Shown here: positions 1-5,021 of the stretch, in pieces
How positions within the stretch are numbered: the first letter of the stretch is position 1
Layout: each line of letters opens with the position of its first letter
NCBI GenBank assembly: GCA_002299975.1
Contig: DBOT01000059.1
Location: 1 to 5,021 of the forward strand
Origin: Lactobacillaceae bacterium UBA639
GTDB taxonomy: Bacteria > Bacillota > Bacilli > Lactobacillales > Lactobacillaceae
Reading direction: 5' to 3'
DNA: 5,021 bases
Notes under the pieces: model-generated
Databases searched by the model: none
What the model was told of the DNA's origin: nothing
Seen by the model: only the letters and a program-made list of their open reading frames with translations
Made by a program: the position numbers and the translations under genes

Positions 1-45
1 CTGATCATTAACATGCTTGATCGGGCCCATGTTATCCGGAGGTAA
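1..45 (+). CDS. C-terminal tail of upstream gene, probably ECF transporter S component (partial)
   Basis: Frame 1 is open from the window edge to a TAA at 43-45 and encodes a 14-residue tail, LINMLDRAHVIRR preceded by nothing visible (13 residues plus stop). The other two forward frames carry stops in the first few codons, so this is the only frame that could be a gene end. The stop lies inside the ribosome binding region of the next gene, which suggests tight translational coupling. S components of the YkoE type usually sit directly before the fused ATPase, and their C-termini often end in a short amphipathic, basic tail, so this identity is inferred from position and style. Only 45 bases are available, so the assignment is tentative. 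Confidence 0.5.
   Translation: MIINMLDRAHVIRR
38..42 (+). promoter_or_regulatory. Ribosome binding site of the ECF ATPase gene
   Basis: GGAGG lies 9 nt before the ATG at 52 and overlaps the final codons of the upstream frame, whose TAA is at 43-45. This fixes the start of the ATPase and indicates that it is translated as part of an operon with the upstream gene. Confidence 0.85.
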
Positions 46-51
46 ATCATT

Positions 52-1455
52 ATGAAGGCCATCAATATTGAACGGCTCAGCTTTCAATTTGAACACCAGG
101 ACCCCGTTATCAATGGCCTCGACATGTGCATTGAAGCGGGTGAAGAAGCCCTGATCATCGGGCCATCCGGTTGCGGGAAGTCCACCTTGCTTAAGCTGAT
201 TGCCGGCTCGTTGCCAAAATACGGCGGCCAGGTGACTGCCGGGCAGATCAGACGGGCAACCGTCAACCAGCACCCAATACGAATGGGGATGCTCTTTCAG
301 GATCCAGCAATGCAGTTTGCCATGGATACGCCCCGTCACGAGCTCGAATTCACCCTTGAAAACTGCCAGGTCGCACCCGGCCAGATGCCAGCACGAATCC
401 AGGAAGCCAGCACCTTTGGCCAAATCGGCGACCTGCTCGACCGGAAAATCACGACCCTCTCTGGCGGCCAGCAGCAGAAGGTCGCCCTGGCAGTCGTCAT
501 GGCGATGCACCCTGACTTGCTTCTCCTCGACGAACCATTTGCCGCCATTGACGAGCACAACCGGCAATTTTTAATCCAACAGCTGGTCCGGTGGCGGGCC
601 GCCCAACCAGGCCGCACACTTATCGTGACCGACCACGATTGTCACGGCTATGCCACACTCAGCCCCCATGTCTTCCGTTTCGTCGCAGGAAAACTGACGG
701 CCCTCACCCCTGCCCAAGGAGCGGCCGTCATTAAACGAGCAGATGCCACTGCTAGTACGCCGCTCCAGGTTTCCGTTCCAGCAACAACGGCGCCAGCGAT
801 CATCCGGCTCAACGACGTCAAGATCAGCCGCGGCAATCGGGAGCTGCTCACCATTCCCGACCTGGCAATCATTAAAAATAAGATTACCCTATTGACCGGG
901 GCAAACGGAACGGGAAAATCGACTTTCTTCAAGGCGCTCACCCGGCTGATCCCCTACCAGGGCGAGATTGATTACCTAAAAGACGATATTCAGAAATTAT
1001 CACCCGGGAAATATCACTACCAAGTCGGCTTGGTCTTCCAGCAGGCCAACGAACAGTTCCTCAACGTTACTGTCGGCGAAGAATTGGCCCTTAGTGCCCG
1101 TTATCAGCGCCAGCCCGTATTCACTAACAATCGGTTGAAGACGATCTTAAATGACTTTGGTCTAGCAGGGATGGAGGACCGGGTGGTGTACTCGCTCAGC
1201 GGCGGCCAGCGCAAGAAGCTGCAGCTGTTGGTCATGCTGATGATCGGCCACCCCGTACTCCTGCTCGACGAACCCTTCGCCGGCCTTGACCGGGACTCGC
1301 TGGCCACCGTCTTTGACCTAATCAAGCGTTGCCAACAAGCCCTGCCCCAAACCATCGTAATCATTAGCCACCAGCTGACGGGGCTTGACCAACTGGTGGA
1401 CTACCACCTTCGCCTAGATGCTGGAAAGCTTTTCTATCAGGGGGTGCAAGAATGA
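52..1455 (+). CDS. ECF-type ABC transporter, fused double ATP-binding subunit (YkoD-like)
   Basis: This 467-residue protein is the ATP-hydrolysing engine of an energy-coupling factor importer, acting on the cytoplasmic face of the membrane with EcfT and an S component. It holds two complete ABC ATPase domains. Domain 1 (about 1-220) has Walker A GPSGCGKST (37-45), Q-loop FQDP (Gln83), signature LSGGQ (136-140), Walker B ending DEP (160-162) and switch His195. Domain 2 (about 250-467) has Walker A GANGTGKST (283-291), Q-loop Gln330, signature LSGGQ (382-386), Walker B DEP (406-408) and switch His440. A low-complexity Ala/Thr/Pro linker (about 220-249) joins them. The Q-loop contexts (QDPAMQF and QQANEQF) are typical of EcfA proteins. 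Both sites look catalytically intact. Length and fused layout match YkoD rather than separate EcfA1/EcfA2. The gene overlaps ecfT by 4 nt. Substrate is inferred, possibly a thiamine precursor; family assignment is firm, substrate is not. Confidence 0.93.
   Translation: MKAINIERLSFQFEHQDPVINGLDMCIEAGEEALIIGPSGCGKSTLLKLIAGSLPKYGGQVTAGQIRRATVNQHPIRMGMLFQDPAMQFAMDTPRHELEFTLENCQVAPGQMPARIQEASTFGQIGDLLDRKITTLSGGQQQKVALAVVMAMHPDLLLLDEPFAAIDEHNRQFLIQQLVRWRAAQPGRTLIVTDHDCHGYATLSPHVFRFVAGKLTALTPAQGAAVIKRADATASTPLQVSVPATTAPAIIRLNDVKISRGNRELLTIPDLAIIKNKITLLTGANGTGKSTFFKALTRLIPYQGEIDYLKDDIQKLSPGKYHYQVGLVFQQANEQFLNVTVGEELALSARYQRQPVFTNNRLKTILNDFGLAGMEDRVVYSLSGGQRKKLQLLVMLMIGHPVLLLDEPFAGLDRDSLATVFDLIKRCQQALPQTIVIISHQLTGLDQLVDYHLRLDAGKLFYQGVQE
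1439..1446 (+). promoter_or_regulatory. Ribosome binding site of ecfT-like gene, inside the ATPase gene
   Basis: AGGGGGTG lies 5 nt before the ATG at 1452, within the last codons of the ATPase gene. The ATG overlaps the ATPase stop as ATGA, the classic arrangement for translational coupling, and keeps subunit levels matched. Confidence 0.75.
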
Positions 1456-2105
1456 ATCCAAGCTTAAAATTATTTTTGGTACTTATCATCGCCCTGGAGG
1501 TTACCTTTACCAATCACCTTTTCAGCAACGTGGTGATTATCATCCTGGCTCTGGCCTACTTGATCTACCGTCGGGTGAGCTGGCGCCGGCTAACCTGGAT
1601 GATTGCCGTTACCCTGATTCCGGCGGTCGCGATCTTCGTCACCATCGCATTCTTCAGTCCCAGCCGCAACGTCTACTTTGCCTGGGTCCTGGTGAGTCGG
1701 CTCTACGTCTACGTCTTGACCGGGTCGGCGGTTAGCTGCACCACCAGCGCCCTGCAACTGGTGCAGTCCCTTGAGCAGAACTGCCATCTCCCGAGTAAAT
1801 TTGCATACGGGGTCCTAGCCGCCCTTAACCTCTTCCCCCGCATTTACCAGGAGGTCCGCCTCATCCGAATTGCGGGCCAGATGCGGGGAATCACCCTGCA
1901 CTGGTGGTCGCCGCGGCTCTACTTCAAGGCTATCCTGGCTGCCAGCCAATGGGCAGATCAGATGGCTCAAGCCATGGAGAGTCACGGTTTCGTGGAGGGA
2001 CAGGCCCGGACTAGTGCGCACCGGATTCCCTTAACGCGTCGGGACTGGACGACTTTTATCGGCCTGGTCGTTGCCCTCCAGTGCCTTATTATTGCACTCC
2101 CCTGA
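1452..2105 (+). CDS. ECF transporter transmembrane coupling subunit (EcfT/CbiQ family, YkoC-like)
   Basis: This 217-residue integral membrane protein should be the T component, which links the ATPases to the substrate-binding S component. Hydrophobic segments lie at about 5-38 (one long or two short spans), 48-68, 76-98 and 199-216. The cytoplasmic region at about 100-195 carries the two coupling helices. The first has the EcfT-type motif AGQMRG (141-146, with Arg145-Gly146). The second has AMESHGF (174-180), where the family commonly has an Arg in place of His178. These short motifs insert into grooves of the two ATPase domains. The size is at the short end for the family, close to YkoC-type proteins. 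The ATGA overlap with the ATPase gene and shared direction support one operon. Family assignment is strong; the transported substrate is not visible here. Confidence 0.88.
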   Translation: MNPSLKLFLVLIIALEVTFTNHLFSNVVIIILALAYLIYRRVSWRRLTWMIAVTLIPAVAIFVTIAFFSPSRNVYFAWVLVSRLYVYVLTGSAVSCTTSALQLVQSLEQNCHLPSKFAYGVLAALNLFPRIYQEVRLIRIAGQMRGITLHWWSPRLYFKAILAASQWADQMAQAMESHGFVEGQARTSAHRIPLTRRDWTTFIGLVVALQCLIIALP

Positions 2106-2120
2106 CTGATCAGGCATAAT
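2092..2120 (+). promoter_or_regulatory. Weak promoter candidate for the DUF4870 gene
   Basis: CATAAT (2115-2120) is a five-of-six match to the -10 consensus, with TTGCAC (2092-2097) 17 nt upstream matching only the first three -35 positions. Transcription would start near 2127, just before the AAAAAGGA ribosome binding site, leaving a very short leader. Readthrough from the ECF operon is an equally good way to express the gene, since no terminator with a T tract lies in the gap. Confidence 0.3.
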
Positions 2121-2143
2121 AAACGTAAAAAAGGATGTTTAAT

Positions 2144-2482
2144 ATGCAAAGCAGTACCACCAGCCGGATCGTCAATGCCCTTTCCTACCTTAGCATCTTG
2201 TTTCTTCCGGTGATTTTTCCACTCATCGTTTGGATTATCGCCCGGGCAAGCGACGACCCAAGTATCACTAAAAACGCCCGCAAGGCCTTCTGGTCACAAA
2301 TTTTCCCCTTGCTCTACATCATCTTTGCGATCCTTACAATGAGTATTGCATCCCTGTATCAGGCGACCTTCCATGCCGGGGCCCTGTTTGGAGTTTTGTT
2401 AACCTTTGCCCTGCTGATTGCCCTATTGCTGTTCATCTACAACATCGCAATGGCAGTCAAGATGCTGCTGGGACGTGAATAG
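2144..2482 (+). CDS. Small DUF4870-family membrane protein
   Basis: This 112-residue protein is largely hydrophobic and fits the DUF4870 (Tic20-like fold) family of small bacterial membrane proteins of unknown function. Visible family features are the N-terminal NALSYLSILFLPVIFPLIVW stretch (11-30), a short polar cytoplasmic or external loop with charged residues (34-47, ending in NARKAFW), and further hydrophobic segments at about 53-70 and 77-107. I start it at 2144 and not at the in-frame ATG nine bases earlier (2135), because that ATG is part of the AAAAAGGATG ribosome binding sequence; from GGA to ATG 2144 there are 8 nt, which is ideal. It follows ecfT by 38 nt in the same direction and ends directly on a terminator, so it is probably the last gene of the ECF operon or a small unit of its own. 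No catalytic motif is visible. Confidence 0.8.
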   Translation: MQSSTTSRIVNALSYLSILFLPVIFPLIVWIIARASDDPSITKNARKAFWSQIFPLLYIIFAILTMSIASLYQATFHAGALFGVLLTFALLIALLLFIYNIAMAVKMLLGRE

Positions 2483-2520
2483 AACGAAGTTGGCGAAAAT
2501 TTTCGCCAGCCTCGTTTTTT
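2483..2520 (+). terminator. Rho-independent terminator after the DUF4870 gene
   Basis: The hairpin starts on the base after the TAG stop. Its outer stem is AACGA (2483-2487) with TCGTT (2512-2516), then one mismatch, a G-C and a G-T pair, and an inner perfect 18-bp palindrome TGGCGAAAA/TTTTCGCCA (2491-2508). A run of six T follows (2515-2520), partly shared with the stem. It should end the ECF/DUF4870 transcript and insulate the antiporter gene. Confidence 0.92.
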
Positions 2521-2527
2521 CAGTATG

Positions 2528-2557
2528 TTGTCAAATTCGCGCTCCCAATGTTAAAAT
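2528..2557 (+). promoter_or_regulatory. Promoter candidate P1 of the antiporter gene (extended -10)
   Basis: TTGTCA (2528-2533, five of six to the -35 consensus) and TAAAAT (2552-2557, five of six to the -10 consensus) are 18 nt apart, and TG at 2549-2550 one base before the -10 box makes it an extended -10 promoter. The start would lie near 2564, giving a leader of about 43 nt. It begins right after the upstream terminator. Confidence 0.55.
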
Positions 2558-2576
2558 GACGCAGTCTGTTTATAAT
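2548..2576 (+). promoter_or_regulatory. Promoter candidate P2 of the antiporter gene (perfect -10)
   Basis: TATAAT (2571-2576) is a perfect -10 box, but the best-spaced -35 match at 17 nt, ATGTTA (2548-2553), fits only three of six positions. The start would lie near 2583 with a leader of about 24 nt that still contains the ribosome binding site. The region overlaps P1, so the two may be alternatives. Confidence 0.45.
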
Positions 2577-2589
2577 ATTATTAATCTTT

Positions 2590-2598
2590 AAGGTGGTG
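2590..2598 (+). promoter_or_regulatory. Ribosome binding site that decides a UUG start
   Basis: AAGGTGGTG matches the anti-Shine-Dalgarno complement with one mismatch and lies 8 nt before TTG at 2607. There is no in-frame ATG or GTG nearby upstream, so this site supports UUG as the real start of the antiporter gene. Confidence 0.7.
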
Positions 2599-2606
2599 TT
2601 TTTTCA

Positions 2607-4589
2607 TTGGCTTTACTATTGGGAATCATTTTGCTGTTGACCACGGTCGTCGTGGCCAACGTTATTCACCTGATCTACCCTAAGATCCCACTCTCGATCT
2701 ACCAGATCATCGCTGGGGTGCTGCTCGCCAGTCTGCCGACCACGGCGACTGATTTCACGATGCATCCAGAAATCTTCATGATGGTGATCATCGCGCCCTT
2801 AATGTTCAACGACGGGCAAAACCAGTCGTTTACCTACCTTTCGCGCAACTTCCGATCAATCCTCTCGATTGCAGTGGTATTGTCCTTGGTAACCGTCATC
2901 ATTGCCGGGACCATCCTTCATCTGGCAATGCCGCAGACCTTCTCGTTTACCCTAGCCTTCATGCTCGCTGCCATCATCACTCCGACTGATGCGGTGGCGG
3001 TTAAGTCGATCACCACGGGGATGTCGGTTCCCGAAAACGTCAACGGAGCCCTCGAATATGAGTCGCTCTTCAACGACGCCTCCGGAATCGTCCTCCTCGA
3101 CCTTGCCCTAGCTTCCTACCGCTCGGGGGACTTTTCAGTCGGCCACGGTCTGTGGATCTTTGTCTACGTCTTCTTCGGGGGGATCATCTTCGGAGCAATC
3201 ATGGGCCTTCTCTTGATCAAACTGCGGACCCAATTGATGCGATCCCACGTCGACATCGGCTCGATCGTCATCCCTATCAACGTCATGACCCCAATTGTCG
3301 TTTACTGGCTGGCCGAGGAACTCCACTTCTCCGGCATTCTCGCCGTGGTGGCCGCCGGTGTAGTACATAGTATTCTCTATAACCGTCTGCGCCTGACCTC
3401 GACCAAGGTCCAGATGGCCACCACCACCACTTGGACAATCATCAGCGACGCGCTCAATGGGCTGGTCTTTGTCCTCCTCGGAGTCCTGCTCCCTCAGGTT
3501 CCCAGAAGTACCAGCCTTCCCAACTTAGGACGCCTCTTCGTGATCTCGCTGGTTCTCTACCTGATCATGACCCTGCTGCGGTACTGCTGGGTCCGCTTCC
3601 GACTGGTCCGGATCGGCTCAGCCAATGACCAGCTCAACCGTGACAGCATCCTGATGGCCATCGGGGGGATCCACGGGACAATCACCCTGTCACTGGCCTT
3701 TTCATTGCCGGTAATGATCAACCACCACGCCTTCGCCTTTCGGAACTCCATGATCCTGATTGCGGCGATCGTCATCCTCATCAGCCTGCTGGTCGGGGCG
3801 ATTGTCTTCCCGCTCATGTTGCCAGCTAAGTCGCAAAGCTACACGCCAGAAGAATTTCACCGTCAGCTCATCGCCACGATCCAATACGCCATCAACCAGT
3901 TGCGGACCCAGACGGAGGACTCACGGGAAAGGGCAATTGTCATCGACCAGCTCAGCACCCAGATGAACCAGTACCACCAGTTCAATAAGCAACGTTTTAC
4001 CCAGCTGATGAGCCGGGCTCATAAGGTCGAAATGCAGACCCTGGACCAGCTAAATGCGGACGGGGCCATCAGCGATCGGGAGGCCGCCATGTATGCTCAC
4101 TTTGTCAATCGATCAATCTTCCGCTCACCGCAGCATCAGCTGACCGAATTCACGAGCCTCTTCTGGCACCGCCTCAAGTGGCATTTCTTCCGGAAGCGCC
4201 ACCTCCGTTCGTACCACCCGGACATTATGCCCGCCGCCAGTCACAAACAGACAGTGCAGGCCATCAAGCAGCAACGTCAGGCTATTTTGAAGGTGCTCAC
4301 AATCGTCAACAACAATGTGGATGAGTACCTTCATTCGGTGGAGAACACCACCAATGCCAATGAGGTCGCAATGGTCCGCCGGGTCTTCTTCCAGCAGAAG
4401 CAACTCTTCAGCCGTAGACAGGATCTCGATTTGGACATGATCACCAACCTCTCGATTGAGGCCTTCCAGTGGGAGCACAGCTTTGTTCAGGAACGCTTGG
4501 CCGCTGGAAAACTCTCGCAGGAGCTGGCAAACGCCTTGAACGAACAGATTTCAACTGATGAATTAGTCTACTCCCAGTCCCTAGATTAA
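2607..4589 (+). CDS. Na+/H+ antiporter, CPA1 (NhaP/YjcE-like) family, with large C-terminal domain
   Basis: This 660-residue membrane protein should exchange cytoplasmic Na+ (or K+) for external H+ and so serve pH and salt homeostasis. The membrane part (about 1-406) has some 12-13 hydrophobic spans. Two hallmarks are visible: the unwound-helix motif TPTDAVAV (125-132, Asp128) and the ion-binding pair Asn156-Asp157 in ESLFNDASGIV (152-162). This ND pair marks the electroneutral CPA1 type, against the DD pair of CPA2. Near the end, GGIHGTITLSLAFSLP (353-368) corresponds to the conserved GxRG-type helix, with His356 where many relatives have Arg. Residues 407-660 form a soluble, helix-rich domain with many Gln, His, Lys and Arg, probably regulatory. 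Translation starts at TTG 2607, since the hydrophobic first span begins at once and a ribosome binding site sits 8 nt before. It is flanked by terminators on both sides, so it is monocistronic. Ion preference cannot be read from sequence. Confidence 0.93.
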   Translation: MALLLGIILLLTTVVVANVIHLIYPKIPLSIYQIIAGVLLASLPTTATDFTMHPEIFMMVIIAPLMFNDGQNQSFTYLSRNFRSILSIAVVLSLVTVIIAGTILHLAMPQTFSFTLAFMLAAIITPTDAVAVKSITTGMSVPENVNGALEYESLFNDASGIVLLDLALASYRSGDFSVGHGLWIFVYVFFGGIIFGAIMGLLLIKLRTQLMRSHVDIGSIVIPINVMTPIVVYWLAEELHFSGILAVVAAGVVHSILYNRLRLTSTKVQMATTTTWTIISDALNGLVFVLLGVLLPQVPRSTSLPNLGRLFVISLVLYLIMTLLRYCWVRFRLVRIGSANDQLNRDSILMAIGGIHGTITLSLAFSLPVMINHHAFAFRNSMILIAAIVILISLLVGAIVFPLMLPAKSQSYTPEEFHRQLIATIQYAINQLRTQTEDSRERAIVIDQLSTQMNQYHQFNKQRFTQLMSRAHKVEMQTLDQLNADGAISDREAAMYAHFVNRSIFRSPQHQLTEFTSLFWHRLKWHFFRKRHLRSYHPDIMPAASHKQTVQAIKQQRQAILKVLTIVNNNVDEYLHSVENTTNANEVAMVRRVFFQQKQLFSRRQDLDLDMITNLSIEAFQWEHSFVQERLAAGKLSQELANALNEQISTDELVYSQSLD

Positions 4590-4625
4590 AAAAATGCCGA
4601 ACCCATTGTGGGCTCGGTATTTTTT
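4589..4625. terminator. Bidirectional intrinsic terminator between convergent genes
   Basis: The hairpin pairs AAAAAATGCCGA (4589-4600) with TCGGTATTTTTT (4614-4625), with one G-T pair, then an A/C mismatch, and CCCA (4602-4605) with TGGG (4609-4612) around a TTG loop. There are six T at the right on the plus strand and seven A at the left (4588-4594), which read as a T tract on the minus strand. It can therefore end both the antiporter transcript, whose TAA overlaps its left edge, and the minus-strand gene, whose stop lies 7 nt beyond its right edge. Confidence 0.92.
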
Positions 4626-4632
4626 ATCCGTT

Positions 4633-4989
4633 CTATAAAAAAGTAACCAGCAAGGCAAGGGCGGCCGGCAACAGTTGCACCAGCCAGATCTTCCGGGTCG
4701 CCGTCATTCCCCCGTACAAGGCCACAACCACGATGAAGCCTAGTAACAGACGCAAAACTATAACCAAGACGGCGCCGTGAAAGAGCAAAAAGCTGAGGAT
4801 CAGCAGAACGCCCAGCATCCCGTTATAGATCCCCTGATTAGCCAGCGCCACGCGGGCCGGTGCTTGCTTGACATACTCTAATGGCATGTCAAATGCTTGG
4901 GCCTGTTGCTGGGGTGTGCCAAACATCTCCAGGAGCATAATCCCCAGGTGCTCGACGGCTACGATTAAAGATAAAATCAGCATTATCAT
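4633..4989 (-). CDS. DUF1304 family small membrane protein
   Basis: This 118-residue protein matches the DUF1304 family of small membrane proteins, whose function is not established. Family features are an N-terminal span with Glu13-His14, the EMFGT box (21-25), the NQGIYNG box (51-57), and a later ALYGG segment (90-94). There are about four hydrophobic spans: 1-20, 57-72, 73-93 and 101-118. The polar stretch between spans one and two (about 25-50) contains the Gln-rich PQQQAQ and the VKQAPARVALA segment. I use the ATG at 4989 because a strong AGGAGGAG site (minus strand, 4999-5006) lies 9 nt before it; the second Met codon at 4983 would be 15 nt away. The gene is convergent with the antiporter and shares its terminator. 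Its promoter lies outside the window or in the last few bases, where nothing clear is seen. Confidence 0.87.
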   Translation of the reverse strand: MIMLILSLIVAVEHLGIMLLEMFGTPQQQAQAFDMPLEYVKQAPARVALANQGIYNGMLGVLLILSFLLFHGAVLVIVLRLLLGFIVVVALYGGMTATRKIWLVQLLPAALALLVTFL

Positions 4990-4998
4990 ATTAATTTT

Positions 4999-5006
4999 CT
5001 CCTCCT
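4999..5006 (-). promoter_or_regulatory. Ribosome binding site of the DUF1304 gene
   Basis: On the minus strand this reads AGGAGGAG, a near-ideal Shine-Dalgarno sequence 9 nt before the ATG at 4989, and it selects that ATG over the second Met codon two codons further in. Confidence 0.88.
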
Positions 5007-5021
5007 AAATTTCAAGAATAA

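Noticed and set aside
730..800. Low-complexity Ala/Thr/Pro-rich stretch between the ATPase domains, as a sign of frameshift or gene fusion error
   Set aside because: The frame stays open with both domains complete, and fused ATPases with such linkers are normal for the YkoD type.
1418..1735. 105-codon open frame across the ATPase/ecfT junction
   Set aside because: It overlaps both well-supported genes in another frame, and its translation is low in hydrophobic pattern and resembles no family.
2101..2114. Inverted repeat CCTGA-CTGA-TCAGG at the end of ecfT, as a terminator or operator
   Set aside because: The stem is only 5 bp, there is no T tract after it, and it overlaps the ecfT stop; too weak to call.
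2572..2581. Perfect 10-bp palindrome ATAATATTAT over the P2 -10 box, as an operator
   Set aside because: It is pure A/T in an AT-rich promoter, where such palindromes arise by chance; no regulator is known to match.
4125..4478. 117-codon open frame on the minus strand inside the antiporter gene
   Set aside because: It lies wholly within the antiporter coding region, has no convincing ribosome binding site or family resemblance, and its composition follows from the codon use of the sense strand.
5014..5021. Minus-strand TATTCT near the window edge as a -10 box for the DUF1304 gene
   Set aside because: It matches only four of six positions, and the -35 region would lie outside the window.

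Overview
The window reads as chromosomal DNA from a Lactobacillaceae-type Firmicute, probably of the Limosilactobacillus fermentum/reuteri kind. This is inferred from protein style (a YkoE/YkoD/YkoC-type vitamin transporter, a DUF4870 small membrane protein, a long CPA1 antiporter, a DUF1304 protein), from strong AGGAGG-like ribosome binding sites, from one UUG start, and from moderate-to-high GC coding sequence with AT-rich intergenic gaps. No tRNA, rRNA, insertion sequence, CRISPR array or phage gene is visible. All full-length genes look intact.

Left part (1-2105): the 3' end of an energy-coupling factor (ECF) type ABC importer operon. The last 14 codons of an upstream gene, probably the substrate-binding S component, run into a fused double-ATPase subunit (52-1455). 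The ATPase overlaps by 4 nt the transmembrane coupling subunit EcfT (1452-2105). The layout S, fused A-A', T matches the YkoEDC class, associated in Firmicutes with uptake of thiamine precursors (hydroxymethylpyrimidine). The substrate cannot be fixed here because the S component and the operon leader lie outside the window.

Middle (2106-2606): a small DUF4870 membrane protein (2144-2482), reached 38 nt after ecfT, ends directly on a strong intrinsic terminator (2483-2520). The next 86 nt are AT-rich and hold two overlapping-range promoter candidates for the following gene.

Right part (2607-4989): a monocistronic Na+/H+ antiporter of the CPA1 family with a large cytoplasmic C-terminal domain, begun at UUG. 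It is separated from a convergent DUF1304 membrane protein (4633-4989, minus strand) by a hairpin with A and T tracts on either side that should terminate transcription in both directions.

The genes form three transcription units with no obvious shared pathway: vitamin or cofactor import plus a small membrane protein, ion/pH homeostasis, and an unassigned membrane protein. Every protein encoded is membrane-embedded or membrane-associated. I see no convincing undescribed system; the findings are modest points for checking.
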